A stretch of 64,000 bases of DNA from Pyrus communis (lineage: Eukaryota > Streptophyta > Magnoliopsida > Rosales > Rosaceae): the NCBI RefSeq assembly GCF_963583255.1, contig NC_084812.1, forward strand, positions 22,463,959 to 22,527,958. The letters are read 5' to 3'. The position numbers were made by a program, and so were the translations under genes. The notes under the pieces are model-generated. The model searched no databases. It saw only the letters and a list, made by a program, of their open reading frames with translations, and was not told the DNA's origin. Positions 24,501-35,946 of this stretch are shown piece by piece (within the stretch, counting starts at the first letter, position 1; each line of letters opens with the position of its first letter).

Positions 24501-26666
24501 GGATCAAAATTCAACGACCCGTATACTTTGCTTAGAAGGCTCAGTCTCCTAAGCTTAGAAGAAGATCCAAATCCAAATTTAATAAGAGAAATACTAATAA
24601 GACTCTCTCAAAATGTAAAAATGTTGCTTTTACCAATTATTTGTAACATCATGTGTCAGAGAGATGAGACAACATCCGTTGACAGATCCTACCTCTATTA
24701 CAAAGACATTAAGCGGTAAATATAGCATTACTCATCAAAATGGAACCCTCTATAGACTCTTAGCCATCTCATTTTTTTTATACCATATTTGTAATGTTGG
24801 CACGGGAATTATAGGAAAAATATAAAATGGTTTAGAGTCCATGAAAAATTTTATTTTTGGGAAAATCTCTTTATGCTCATTTAATAAGCATACGTAAATA
24901 AAAAATATATGAGGATTGATGATTTAATCCTTAATTAATTAAGGTGTTTATTTTTTCTAGTAATAAAAACACTAAATGGATAAGTTACTAATTTATAAAA
25001 TAGACTATGTAATATATTTATCTACTGAAATACATATTGGAATTTTATCCAGAAATTTTTATTGTATTAATCCACCGTTGTGTGACTTTTGACCCGAAGC
25101 ACAATTTGATACAGCACAGATCATAAAACGAGTAAAAGAACATTAAACAATATTAGGCCGCGTGATGCCAATGTTTCGTGTTCATGAAAAAATCTCACGC
25201 TGTATTTGTGTGTGATTTGATTTCTTTCTTTTTCAGATCAACACAAAACAAAAAATTAAAATAAAATAAAATAAAAGAAACAAACCAACGAAGGAGGAAA
25301 AAAAAAAGAAATATAAAACTTTTGGATAATTAACGTACCGAGAAAAGCGGAGGCGTTGACAGGCGTGGATGTCTTAGGGTGGACCCTAGCGAACCAACCA
25401 GGGACAACCCTGGACCGTCCGATGACACACATGTAACGCGCCTGGCCCAGCATGGCCACAAGCAGTGACGTTAGAATTCCAAAACTGGCCCCCACTCCGA
25501 TCACGTTCGACTCCCACTTCCCTCTGAACGCTGCTGAAAACGGAGCCTCCGGGTCGATCGCGTCGTACGGGAGGAGCTTCGACATGGACGCCGCCATTAA
25601 GCAGTAGAGGACGGTGACGAGCAAGACTGAGCCCGACACGCCGATTGGGATGTCCTTAACCGGATTCTTCACCTCTTCCGCCATCGTCGATACGGCGTCG
25701 TACCCGATGTAGCTGAGGTAAACCATACTTGCCCCATTAAACACACCCGAAACCCCGTAAGGAAAAAACCCGGATGGCCGAGCCGGGTCGGCCGGGTGCG
25801 TGAAGTTGTTCCCGTCCCCTTTGCAGAATCCAGCGACTATAACAAACATGATGAAGATTATATGCACCGCCGTCAGCACCATGTTCAAAACAGAGCTCTC
25901 CTTCGTACTGTAGCAGATGATAAGCGTAATGGTTAAAACGACGACGACGGCGACGACGTCGGTCTGATTGAATCCGTCGGGGAGTCCGGAGACAGTGAAC
26001 CTCCATTTGGCGGCGGGGACGCCGATTGCAGAGCCCAAGTAGGCGGTGAGGCCCCTCGCGACGGCGGCGTTCGACATTACGTAGTCCATCACCAGGTTCG
26101 CTCCGGTTAAAAACGCCACGAATTCACCTGAGAAACCCAAACGCCCAAACCCCAAATCCCAAACCAAAAATATCAAAAATAAGCCAAAAAGGAAAGCATT
26201 TAAGTAATTAATTATTAGAAACATATAGAAAGAAAGAACAGAAGAAAATATCAGAAAGTTTACCGAAGGTGACGCGGAGGTAGCTAAAGGCGCCGCCAGC
26301 AACGGGCATGTCGACGGCGAACTCAGTGTAGCAGAAGGCGGAGAGAAGAGCGCAGAATCCGGCAATGGCGTAGGAGATGACGATAGCCGGGCCGGCGTAG
26401 AGGCGACTGGCACGACCGGTGGTGACAAAGACGCCAGCACCGACCATCCCGCCGAGGCCCAATCCGATGAGGTCGAACCAGCGGAGCGTCTTCTGCATGT
26501 GGGGGCCGGAGCGAGCTCGAACGGCGCTCATTTCGTCGTAGGAGGTGGAGACGGAACTGGCCCGGCGAGCGAGGCGGGTGGGTGTGTCAGCCAGGGCTCG
26601 GAGGTAGGCCCGGGGACTTGAGAAAGAGGAGGAGGGGCCATGGGGGACTGGGGCACTAATCTCCAT
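21598..26666 (-). CDS. Cationic amino acid transporter, CAT6/CAT7 type
   Basis: APC-superfamily transporter for basic and other amino acids across plasma or vacuolar membranes. Three exons: 26666-26264, 26127-25339, 22169-21598, with GT-AG introns, give 587 residues, normal for the plant CAT family. Exon 1 carries the cytosolic N-terminus and the first helices (LGLGGMVGAGVFVTTGRAS near residues 69-87, then CALLSAFCYTEFAVDMPVAGGAFSY). Exon 2 holds the transporter core (ANLVMDYVMSNAAVARG, YLSYIGYDAVSTMAEE, PIGVSGSVLLVTVLYCLMA, SLLVAMLGQARYM). Exon 3 carries the last helices (LFTDLNVLLNLVSIGTLFVF, MPWMPSISIFLNIFLLG) and a hydrophilic tail. Overall similarity is to Arabidopsis CAT6/CAT7 rather than CAT1 or CAT5/8. 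The ATG at 26666 gives the expected start; the upstream in-frame extension to 26834 is leader. Intron 2 is 3.2 kb and full of MITEs. Appears intact. Confidence 0.94.
22777..22800. repeat. (GATA)6 microsatellite
   Basis: Six perfect GATA units in intron 2 of the CAT gene. Confidence 0.95.
23658..23805. mobile_element. MITE, same family as 10661-10830
   Basis: About 148 bp starting AGAAATTTTTTAGGTGTGACGG and ending CACATTGAAAATCTC, with shared interior words CACATATCCCAC and CATGTGATATACCA-like segments. Flanked by ACGCACTAA (23649-23657) and TTCCACTAA (23806-23814), a degenerate 9-bp target duplication. Lies in CAT intron 2. Confidence 0.7.
23815..24014. mobile_element. MITE with GGATTTGGATCCTC ends
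   Basis: A 200-bp element with terminal inverted repeats GGATTTGGATCCTCTC and GAGAGGATCCAAATCC (exact reverse complements) and a second internal pair (GCCGTTAGATGATTTTCATC/complement-like). Flanked by TTCCACTAA (23806-23814) and CTCCACTAA (24015-24023). It abuts the preceding MITE so that the two share the middle target copy. Within CAT intron 2. Confidence 0.85.
24372..24574. mobile_element. Palindromic MITE with exact 9-bp target duplication
   Basis: A 203-bp near-perfect palindrome: outer arms GGATTTGGATC/GATCCAAATCC, then GACGCTGAGCC/GGCTCAGTCTCC, then TTGATCCAACGGTTA/TAACTGTTGGATCAA around an AT-rich loop with TTATAATTA repeats. Flanked by exact AAATTTAAT at 24363-24371 and 24575-24583. 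Related at its ends to 23815-24014; Mutator-like by duplication length. Within CAT intron 2. Confidence 0.9.
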
Positions 26667-26719
26667 TGAGATTTGATGTGGGTTATCTTTCCTTTGGATT
26701 TTGAGTGAGGATCGAGTTT

Positions 26720-26733
26720 CCTTTATATAAATA
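26720..26733 (-). promoter_or_regulatory. TATA-box candidate for the CAT gene
   Basis: The minus strand reads TTTATTTATATAAAGG about 55-65 bp upstream of the ATG at 26666, so transcription would start close to the start codon. Position and sequence only. Confidence 0.45.
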
Positions 26734-26866
26734 AATGTAAAAGCTTCTGACTGCGGACGGTGATTTTGGATAAAAGACAAGGCAGAGGAGGAAGGCCAAA
26801 AGGTTAGGTACTTACTGGAATCAGTATGGGTCATAGGGGAGATGTGAAATGGGAATAAGAATCGTC

Positions 26867-27690
26867 ATCGGATTCTCTTCGGGAAGATTTCGAGGATCTG
26901 CCTATTTTATTTGTCAATCATATATCGTATTTTTAGAAATTATTTTAAATTTTATTATTTAAAATTAAATATAAATAGTATTTAAAAAAATTAAACGTAC
27001 GATATACGATTAATAGATACGATTTACGAATTTTTGAAACTCTCACAAAAGGAGCTGGAGAGAATTCAGATTCTTGAAATAAATGGAAGGGCATTTATGC
27101 CAACACATCCCTCGTGAATACAATTTGTTATGTATTGGTTCAAATTCTGGCATCCATCTATACAAAGGTAGGTCAGTTAAAAATCCATATGTTCGACCAA
27201 AAAAGTTAAAAATTCGTACGTTCGACCAAAAAAGTTAAAAATTCATACTAATTAACAAATATATTTTGAACCTAATCAATCAATTATTTTCGTTAATTAG
27301 CATATGACAGTAAGAAAGGCCAAACTTCTTATATTTTGGAGTACACTCTTTATTAATTAGTTTTATAGTGAACCTCAACTTTTTTCATAAAATCAAATTA
27401 AGTTGTTTCATATGTAAAGCACACAGTCACATATGCTCCACATCATCTTGTTTATGTTATATATGTATTAGGCTTGAAAATTTGTTATACACATAAAAGA
27501 GTGTGTTGAGAATGAATTTTACATTATTAGTCCTTTCAAAAACTACTTCAAGCAAGAATCAATTATGACCAATGATTAGTATTTTTTTTTTGCCCATTTT
27601 CTACCGAAATTAATATAAATCTCCATCACAACTTACATGAGAATCAACAACCTACTCACATAAAAATCTACATTCATAAATAGTATGAAA
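26867..27690. repeat. AT-rich repeat debris upstream of the CAT gene
   Basis: 26869-27065 has inverted-repeat character (TTCTCTTCGGGAAG near the left end, ATACGAT/ATCGTA words inside, GAGAGAATTC near the right end) and may be a MITE. 27180-27245 contains a ~35-bp tandem duplication around GTTCGACCAAAAAAGTTAAA. 27340-27510 matches, in degraded form, the LTR/leader remnant at 32488-32640. No gene seen. Confidence 0.5.
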
Positions 27691-28105
27691 TTTGGTACTA
27701 AGCAGAATATCCTGCAAATAAAAATTAATTTTAAACAATAGACTAGTTAAATGAATTAGTCAACTAGTCACAAGTTAGTTAGCGATATAAAGTGCAGTTG
27801 TAAGAACGAAACATAACTGACTAATACGTTCAACTAATTAGAGTCTGCCCATATTAGTTTCACAACAGTAATTCCTAAGCTTGAACATATTTACATATCG
27901 GTTCATTATGAAAACAGCAATAACAAAGCAATTATGAATTAAAGTATGCTGGATTGACTAGTCAAGCTCACCAGTCAATTAAGTACAGATTCGTCAGTTA
28001 ATCAAACGTAAATCTACGAATCAAACTTAGTTCACTATGAGTTGTCTTAGTCAACAACAAATCAATTCATTGCTCATAATATACAGTGTAAACTTAGTCT
28101 CTAAC
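27691..28105. repeat. Dispersed repeat Z, copy 1
   Basis: A ~415-bp block beginning GGTACTAAGCAGAATATCCTG that recurs with moderate divergence at 33411-33643 plus 35779-35946. Both copies share the phrases AAAGTGCAGTTGTAAGAAC, AGAGTCTGCCCA and GATTCGTCAGTTAATCAAAC. Copy 1 stops exactly where the LTR beginning at 28106 starts, while copy 2 continues with different sequence. Identity of Z unknown, probably part of an LTR element. Confidence 0.8.
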
Positions 28106-29176
28106 TGTTTGGGCCCAAAATAATATTGTTGGGCCGAGTGTAGTTTTGTGCTTGGCCCAAAGCTGTGTCAAAAATACCATGGGCTGCCTGATGATTCCGG
28201 GCCATTTAGCAGGGGTGGTCGAGTCCTATCACAAGAATGAGTAGTTCAGATAAGCAAAGAGGGTCGAGGAAGTCGTGGTGCAATTAGGATCCTCGACCAA
28301 CAATGAATAAAGCCCCAAAAGGGGGTGAGTTCAAAGTCCTAATAGGAGTAGGGTTGTTTGAAGCAAAGTTGAAACAAAACAAGGACTCCCAATCCAGATA
28401 GGAGTTTAATTCGATCTCAAGGAGTTGGTGCTATAAATACAAGAAATCATGCAACAATTGAGGATTTTTTATTTTCTTTTTTCCGCTGACACATCTTCAG
28501 TTTGGATAAACAGCACTGTGGAGGCAACCGGCGAACACCTTCAGTTTGGATAAACAGCACTGTTGCAGTAGAATCAACCGATCGAGGAGCACCTTCAGTT
28601 TGGATAAACAGCACTGCATCGAGGCCGACTGGTTACCTATCCAAGTCTCGGCCGAGAAGGGTTTTCGAATCCTTGTTGGTGGAGGTCATCTTATTAGCCT
28701 TCTCAGCGAAGTAGGGTGTTACAAGCTCCGATATTTGGCGTATTGGACGCCGAGTGATTTTATGATTGGATACTCGCAAGTGAGTTTCAGAGTTCGGCAT
28801 TCTGACGGCCGAACCACATTCATCATCAAGACATACATCACATTTGAATACTTATGTCCATACAGTCTGGTGTCGATTTGACGTGCTTATACTCTTACGA
28901 ATATAATCACGGCGATCGAATCGGGCACCGACGATTTGTGAACTTTGCAGAACTAGCAGCCTTGTCTTCAGGCTCTAGAACCCAAAGACCGAGAGTGTTC
29001 CTTTCTCAATTGCAGTCGCAAGATAGAGAAGTCAGCAAAGCGCCCAACATAACATTAAAAAATTTTACTCCTCGGCCGACGAGTTAGCACGCCCTGTATT
29101 CAACCAAATGATGTAGTTAGCTTATTAGTTACTCGGCCTGCGCGCCACGTAGGTTTTGTAATTTTTAGGATCAACA
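28106..29176 (+). mobile_element. LTR of a gypsy-type element (5' LTR)
   Basis: About 1071 bp from TGTTTGGGCCC to GATCAACA, the canonical TGTT...AACA ends. The left boundary is supported by comparison with repeat Z copy 2. Two bases after the right end comes TTGGCACGCCCAGTGGGAC, the primer-binding-site-like leader of many plant gypsy elements, followed by gag. Near the TATAAATAC at ~28433 lies a threefold repeat of a 23-bp unit beginning TTCAGTTTGGATAAACAG (28496, 28540, 28594) in the presumed R/U5 part. No matching 3' LTR is present in the window. Confidence 0.7.
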
Positions 29177-29220
29177 TTTTGGCACGCCCAGTGGGACATT
29201 GTGCTAGACCTTCAGAGTTC

Positions 29221-30060
29221 ATGACCATTGAGACACGGTCCGTAAAGAAGAAAACAATCATGGGAAAGTCAACAATTGACTTACCAGTGCAAGGTCTTGG
29301 GCAAGATTTGCCTCAGGCGAAAAATTCGATTGTTGTTACGCCGCCCGAGGCTACAAGTGTGACACGCCGAGATAATGAAATCTGTCTCGACGGACAGCCT
29401 CTCAACCCAGAAGTTCCCAACAAAACGGCAGGCATTTTTGTTGAAGGATTAGTGGAAGATTGCGACGAAGATGGCGGGGAGGGTTCTGATCCGCCAGTTA
29501 GGTCATTTCTTCGAAGACGACTCGATAAACAATATCGACAGGTCGAGCAGTCGATTGGCCAAAAAATGAATGATTTGCTAGACGCAATACGAAGCAACAG
29601 TGACACACATGCCAGGATGCTTGAACTATTGGTCAGTAAAGCCTTCGAAGATGGCCATATTGGCCAACCTCGGCAGCTTTCTTTTACAAACGTTCCAGTA
29701 CAAGCCGAGAAGGGGCCCGCTCGGCTACAACCAATTGACTTAGAGAAAAGAGGCGGATCAGGCAATAGATTTGATGGACTTAACCAAGGAGAAGAAGCAG
29801 CGTCCATCAATATGACCGAAGTCTAAAGAATGATCGACTCGGCTCTAAAAAAAGGGCCGAAGTTCCCAAAGTTCATCCACCTGTACCTAGCTTATGTAGA
29901 AAGCTTCGAATACCCTAGAAGCTTCAAGATCCTCGATTTCAGTCTGTTCGCCAAAGAATCGTCCTTATCCTCGTTAGAACATGTGGCTCGGTTCACGGCG
30001 CAATATGGAGACGTCAATAGTGACTTCCATAAGCTACGGCCTTGGCTCAGTTCACTGCGC
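29221..30060 (+). pseudogene. Gypsy-type gag fragment (+)
   Basis: The open frame after the LTR begins MTIETRSVKKK and runs to a TAA at 29824, then continues in the same frame with PKFPKFIHLYLAYVES...FKILDFSLFAKE...LEHVARFTAQYGD, the conserved retrotransposon gag region. That frame stays open, with no other lesion, until similarity ends near 30060. Beyond it the DNA switches to another gag in reverse orientation. No protease, reverse transcriptase or integrase follows. A dead, 3'-truncated element. Confidence 0.75.
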
Positions 30061-30747
30061 ATGAACGGTAGGAGAAGTATTCCTTAGTGAAGAACAAGGA
30101 AAGTTTATTAAAACTCTGGTTGGAGCATGGTGGCAGGATGTGAAACCAATCATGCGCCTCACCTTGTAGGCGGTGGCGAATATCTTACACATGAGGGCTT
30201 CATTGCTATAGTAAAGGATCACTACGATGCGGTAGTGCTTTAGGTGCCTTTCCTGGTCTCTATCTCCTTTGAAAAAAGTGAAATATGGCATGTGGAACTT
30301 GCATGAGGGCTCCATCTGCTCGATCTTGTCTGTGAAATGTGACCTACTTATGTAGGCTACATCTTTTCGAAGTGCCTCATCAGTGATTTTGATACACTGG
30401 AACCCGCAATCAAACAAATATGAGCCTCTCCACTTCTTACTGAATTTGCCTCTGTTGAGGCAATGAGACTCCTAGCTTCATTTGATTGTGATCTGCCGGT
30501 ATGCGCTAGCCTTCCCATTGTCCTGTTCGCTTGTGTCATGACTTCGGTGCAAATACTTCATCTTTGGCCTGGGAGAAGGTTGTTCATGGTTGCATTTGAC
30601 GTAGGCTGCTAGTTGAACTTGAGTTGGATTGGGTGGTTGCTTCTCTTTGTCCGTTGTGCTGCTTACTCGGATGTGGTGTGGATGATGCTCTTCGCGGGCC
30701 AAACCGCGAAGGGACACTTTTCTTGGAATTAAGTCTATGATGTTCAT
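30061..30747 (-). pseudogene. Gypsy-type gag fragment (-)
   Basis: The minus strand encodes KHYRIVVILYYSNEALMCKIFAT, a standard gag core, preceded by FKGDRDQERHL and by basic, polar residues (frame from 30747). Downstream the frame shifts: the next phrase LSLFFTKEYFSYRS is in another frame, up to the junction with the plus-strand gag near 30060. Non-functional. Sequence at 30748-31700 is likely its leader or more element DNA, with no clear domains. Confidence 0.7.
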
Positions 30748-32487
30748 CGAAGTAAGGGCCCAACCGTGAATGAATACTTGCCCTGCCTAGTTGGGAGTAA
30801 ATACTTTTGTGTAAGCTTAAGCGGGAGAAATTGCTCTCGTAAGAGCCCAGACGGAGTGCACACTACCTGAACGTTTGGTTTTTTACTGGTCGAGTGACTA
30901 CTTGCTAGGACGTGCTGGAAAAAAATGTCGTCGTATGCCATTGTCTTGTTTCGGGACACCTCATCTGAGGTGCGCTGTCTCGATGTACTATAAGAGCTGA
31001 TTCATGAAAGTCTGCTACGCGAATACGCTTGTTAAATTTGTGACTTATCGAGACAAATGTTGTTCACTATTCGGGGTGGAAGAGCTTGGATGGTAGGCAT
31101 CTATATGAGTAGTGGAAATGTAATGGATTTCGGGTCCAAAATTCAAGCTGAGACTAGTAAATCTACAAAAAAAACGAAGCAAAAATAATCCCAGTTTAAT
31201 CACCAATCCGTGAACCTTAAGTAGGGTCTGTTATACCGGTCTGGGATCCATCAAATAGGTTGCGGGATCGGGTTAGGCGCTTGAAAGCTTGCCAAACTAT
31301 GTGCACGCTAGGCCCGAGTTGTGTCTGGCCTGGCTACCCATCTTGGGCTTGTGCTGTTAGGGCAGCGACGCTCTTAGGCCTTGCTTATGGTTTGGACCTA
31401 TGTGGATTGGGCAAGTGATTTTCATTACTGCCTTAGGCTTGTAGCTACCTAGGCCTGCTGAACTGATGCCCTTGCTTTGTGGGTTTGATGCTTTGTAGTT
31501 TCTTCACCGTGGCTCGAGGGTGCACTATAAACCACTGCAGTACTGTGGCATGGTAACAGTGGCGCCCCATGGTGGTAGAGTTGCTCATTTTGTCGTGGTG
31601 ATCCTCGAGGAGCGACGACATGGGGCTATGTCGCGATCTCCATCTTCCGGTCTAAATCCTTAAACATAGAATGTTTCATTTGTCGTGGTTTCATAATTTC
31701 CCATCATCGTGTTTCTTCACCAGGGCTATTCAAAGAATTTAAATAAAAATTCTAAGAATAGGAACGTGTAGGAAAATCTACATATAAACAAAAATTTTGA
31801 AACGTTGAATGCGAAAGACTTTCTCAAGTGTTTGAATCAAACTTTCAATGAAAGCACAAACTTGTGGCAGAAAATGTCCGTCGTCTTCAGTCTTGACAAA
31901 ATTGTATTTACAAAACAATCAAATTTTTTTTATCAAAGTCCAAAACCTCACGCACCCACGAGGAGTGAGGGAAGGGGAATATGATTTGGCTAATGGATAT
32001 CCGATGCCTAAGTCAGAAACTCTGAATAGAGTGAGTATTTAGGTTTTTTGGTATAGCGAAAAACTTATCAAAATTTGGAGGTGATGAGGGTATTTATAGG
32101 ATGTAGTGGCCGACCATGGTGTAGGGTTCTGCCCTACACATGGTAGCCTTTTATTGGCCAAGTTATGTCATTCGTAGGATGCACAAGGAAAAGATATTTC
32201 CAAGATATTAATTAGGAGATAATATCTTAGAATAATGGTGATAATATCCCTAATTGATTGTGGTAGGGATTCCTTACTTGATAAATCATATCTTTAATGC
32301 CTTTGACTTTTTTATGCCACGAGTAGGGGAGTTTTAAGCAGTCATAGTCCGCTGCTTGAACTTGTAGGGATGATGAGCTGCGAGTGGGAATATAAATATG
32401 CAATGCCCATTTAGTGAGGGCAATCTTATCTTTCATGAGTAAAAGTCCACGTGTCACCTTCTGGATTTTTGGGATTATATTTGGCTT
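30748..32487. other. Repeat-derived stretch without gene
   Basis: GC-richer than its surroundings at 31200-31650, with no conserved coding phrase recognised on either strand. 31700-32480 is AT-rich with small open frames only. Probably retroelement leader/LTR remains. Confidence 0.45.
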
Positions 32488-32640
32488 CACAATGGTGTTG
32501 AAAATATTAATCCCACATTGGGTAAAGAATGGACCTTGCATGTGCTTATAAGTAATTAGGCATTCCTCATATTTCTAATAAATTTTATGATGGAACCTCA
32601 ACTTTCTTCATAGTATCAAAGCAGGTTGTCTCATGTGTGA
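32488..32640 (+). repeat. LTR end plus initiator-Met primer site remnant
   Basis: Contains TGTTGAAAATATTAATCCCAC, then ATGGAACCTCAACTTTCTTCA, followed by TAGTATCAAAGCAGG. The last is close to TGGTATCAGAGC, the initiator-methionine tRNA primer site found after many plant LTRs. Weaker relatives lie at about 27340-27420, 37345-37470 and 42133-42265. No coding sequence accompanies any of them. Confidence 0.6.
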
Positions 32641-33410
32641 ACCACAACAACCACACATACTCCACGTCACCCAATTTATGTTGTCCACATATTAAACTTG
32701 AGAACTTGCCACACGTGAGAGTAATGGTGGAGTCAGAAAAATCTACTAAGGATGGTCAACTTAAATTAACAAAAATGAAGACAAAACAAAATAAAATCAT
32801 CTAATAGCACAAAATCCTTAGGTTTGCCAAGTTGATTTCCTATTCATGGATTGAGGTGCTATGTCTTCATGCACGGTAGTAAATTTCACTAATATAAAAT
32901 TTTATTTCAACAACTAACCACAACTACTACCACATTTAGCATTCATATTACCATTTTTTTAAATATCTTCTAGGCCCTAGAAACATACAAGTCAACAAAT
33001 CAAAATTTTCATATTTGTGAAATTTATGTCAGCTTTTATTTCAATAAAGGTCCAATCGGTGAGAATGACCATGCCTTGAGAATAATACATACAAAATCAA
33101 ATTCGAACATGTACAAATATGCAAATAACTTGAGAAGGGTCAATTGACTATACTAAGAGCATCCTTAAAGGAGATGTTAAAAATAGTATGTCAAAATTAT
33201 GTTTGATGGATGATCTGGCAAATTGAATACAAGTGCTAAATCCTTTTCTTTTCCAATAGATGTGTCAAATATTCATATTATTATTTTATTGTGTCCAGAG
33301 ATATATTAACTATTAAAAATAATCAAAATTAATTTTTGTTTTTATTCTATTGGTTGTTAATGGGACCTATGAATTAAAAAATAAAATTAAAAAGATTTGA
33401 CTCATTCTAA

Positions 33411-35946
33411 AATTCGGTACTAGGCGGAATATCCTGTAAATAAAAATTAACTTTGCACAGTAAACTAGTTACAAGTTAGTCAGTGATATAAAGTGCAGTT
33501 GTAAGAACAAAACATAATTGACCAATACGTTTAACTAATCAGAGTCTGCCCAGATTAGTTTCAGAACAATAATTCCTAAGCTTGAACACGTTTACATATC
33601 AATTCATTATGCAAATAGTAATAACAAAGCAATTATGAATTAATGACACACCCCGATCGAGATCAGGGCATGCTGGCTGTCACGTGGAAGTGACGTAACC
33701 ATGTGTACAGTGCGGAAGCTAGTAAAATAATAATAAACATAGTACGAATATTAAAATTAAGCTTAACACAAAGTACGAACATACAAGTGCAAGCGTAAGT
33801 GTGAAAACAAAGTTCAGAGCACGAAGACCTAATGCAGTCCGGAAGAAATGACACTACAAAAACGTACTCGAATGTGGTCCTACACTGGTAATAGTCTGTC
33901 AGATATGCTGGGGAAATCCTCAGAGAAGCCACCAAAAGTGCTAGCCAACTAGAACCTGGAGGGGCGCAAAACAAAAGCGTGAGTGGGCAAAAACAAAGCT
34001 TTTCAAAAACCATTTCATAAATAAGTTCTAACCCCTCGCCGTAAAACCTGTATACTTCTTAGAAAATAAAATATACATATATATATAAGTCATGCTCAGA
34101 AATATGCCATGCCAAATGCCTCGAAGTAAAATGCAAGTGCTCAGGTAATGCCAAATCAATGCCATGTAATCTGTCAGCCGGAAGTCACCTAACGTGACCT
34201 GTACGGCTGAATTTAGAGCTCAAATCTCCATCTCACTAACTATACCTGCACACGAGTCGGAACCACCTAAAGTGGTCTGTACGACAAGACTGGGTGTAAT
34301 ATAAGTACGCTCAAGTGCTACAATCACGTGAAGGCTGGGCGAATAATCGCGGGTCACCTACTAGTCGGAACCACCTAAAGTGGTATGTACGACAGGACTA
34401 TGCACCTAACTTGGATCCAAGATGAGCGTGTGGTGCGGGAGGTGAACATCACGTGAAGGACTGTGCCCAACTCTGGGCGGGAGCACTAACACCGGGGGTG
34501 CAGGTTATGAGCTCTATATGCATCTCAAATCACTACTGAACATAAACATAAATCATACTTACCCGACACTTACCTGTGCGTCCACAGCACCAATACACAT
34601 ATATATATGACTAATAATGCGTACATAAATGGCAAACAATAAACATGGCATATAAACGAATAAACGTTTCAAATCAATTTCTGGGAAAAACATGAGTATA
34701 TAGGTATATACGGAAAACCAAAAGCCCGCTCACTGGTATGTAGAAGGGTCGTAACCCCCTTGTCTCGAGTGATCGCGCTCGTCCTCGGGATAGGTCTCAC
34801 CTATATGCGAAACAACTACAAAAACGTTAATTTTAAAGCACATAACCAACCTTATGAAATAACTTTTCATACAATGCTCAAATGGGGTGTATGAATACAC
34901 CAACGTGATCTACTTAACCTCAGGAACATCCCCATATTTTTAGAAAAATTTTCCACCGTCGCACGCGCCCCCACGCATCGGCCACGCGCAGGCACGTGTC
35001 TGGCACACTGACGGCGTCAGTTAACACCGTCAGGAATATTCCGTTAACTTTAACGGATACCGTTAACGCCGTTAGGAATATTCCGTCGTCTTTTCCGGCG
35101 AGGCTTCGGCGCCGTCGCCGGCGCCGAAAAATCGTGAAAATTTCTAAACTTTGTAACTTCTTCGTTTTTCAACCAAATTTCACAAAATTGGTACCAAAAT
35201 GAAGCTTACAACGAGAGGAACAAATCCATACCACTTTCAAGCACTAAAATCCACGGAATCTCACCAGGAAAACACCATCAACTTCGGCCAACCTTGAATC
35301 TCACGATCCCGATGTCCAAAACCTTCAAACGAACCACCCCGAGCCTCCTAAGGACCTCACCAAGCTTCCTACGAGCTTGAAATTCCCAAAAAACACAAGA
35401 ATTAACGTGTGCATGAACAGTGACAAAATCGGGGTCTTCCGAGTTTAACATGAAAACGAAGGTATCCTTACCTGAAATGGGTATGGTTGAACTTCTACGG
35501 ACCTCAAGAGCATGAATATGTACTTTGTTTCCTCGATCTGTGAAGATTTGGAGGGTTTTGGGGTATGTCCGTACAAAGGGAATATGAAATGGGGGAGAGA
35601 GGGAACTCGGGACAAGGGTGCAGGGCAGGGAAAGGGTGAGGGAAGTGTGGGGGAGTGTGTGTGTGGTCCACAACCTGCCAACAAAAAATCCACAACAACC
35701 ACACAACGAAAAATCACACTAGGGGCAAAATCGTCATTTCACCCTTACAGTTTGAAAATTCCGAAACGGGCTGTCACAATTAAAGTATGCGAGATTGACT
35801 AGTTAAGCTCACCAGTCAACAAATACAGATTCGTCAGTTAATCAAACGCAAATCTATAAACCAAATTTAGATCATTACGAGCTATCTTAGTCAACAATAA
35901 ATCAGTTCATTGCTTATAATATGCAGCGTAAGCTTAGTCTCTAACA
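33411..35946. repeat. Dispersed repeat Z, copy 2, interrupted by an insertion
   Basis: Segments 33411-33643 and 35779-35946 together match copy 1 (27691-28105) collinearly. They are separated by the 2.1-kb insertion listed next. The uninterrupted copy supplies the pre-insertion sequence. Confidence 0.85.
33644..35778 (-). mobile_element. Solo-LTR-like element, TGTGACA family, copy 1
   Basis: A 2135-bp insertion into repeat Z with an exact 5-bp target duplication ATTAA (33639-33643 and 35779-35783), confirmed by the empty site in copy 1. On the minus strand it starts TGTGACAGCCCGTTTCGG and ends CGGGGTGTGTCA, i.e. TG...CA. Its middle (34180-34440) carries repeated words CGGAACCACCTAAAGTGG and TGTACGACA that also occur in 38184-41395. 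No gag/pol domain is visible: the proline-rich frames at 35278-35717 and others are not coding-like. Best read as a solo LTR of a long-LTR element, or a non-autonomous derivative. Confidence 0.75.

Noticed and set aside
29313..29810. 165-codon minus-strand frame opposite the gag fragment
   Set aside because: Antisense shadow of the gag frame, serine-rich with no family match.
35278..35717. Overlapping minus-strand frames, proline-rich
   Set aside because: Inside the solo-LTR-like insertion 33644-35778; composition and frame overlap indicate non-coding DNA.
33644..35778. Interpretation of the TGTGACA elements as DNA transposons
   Set aside because: Inverted ends are only ~7 bp and imperfect, ends are TG...CA and target duplications are 5 bp, which fits LTRs better.
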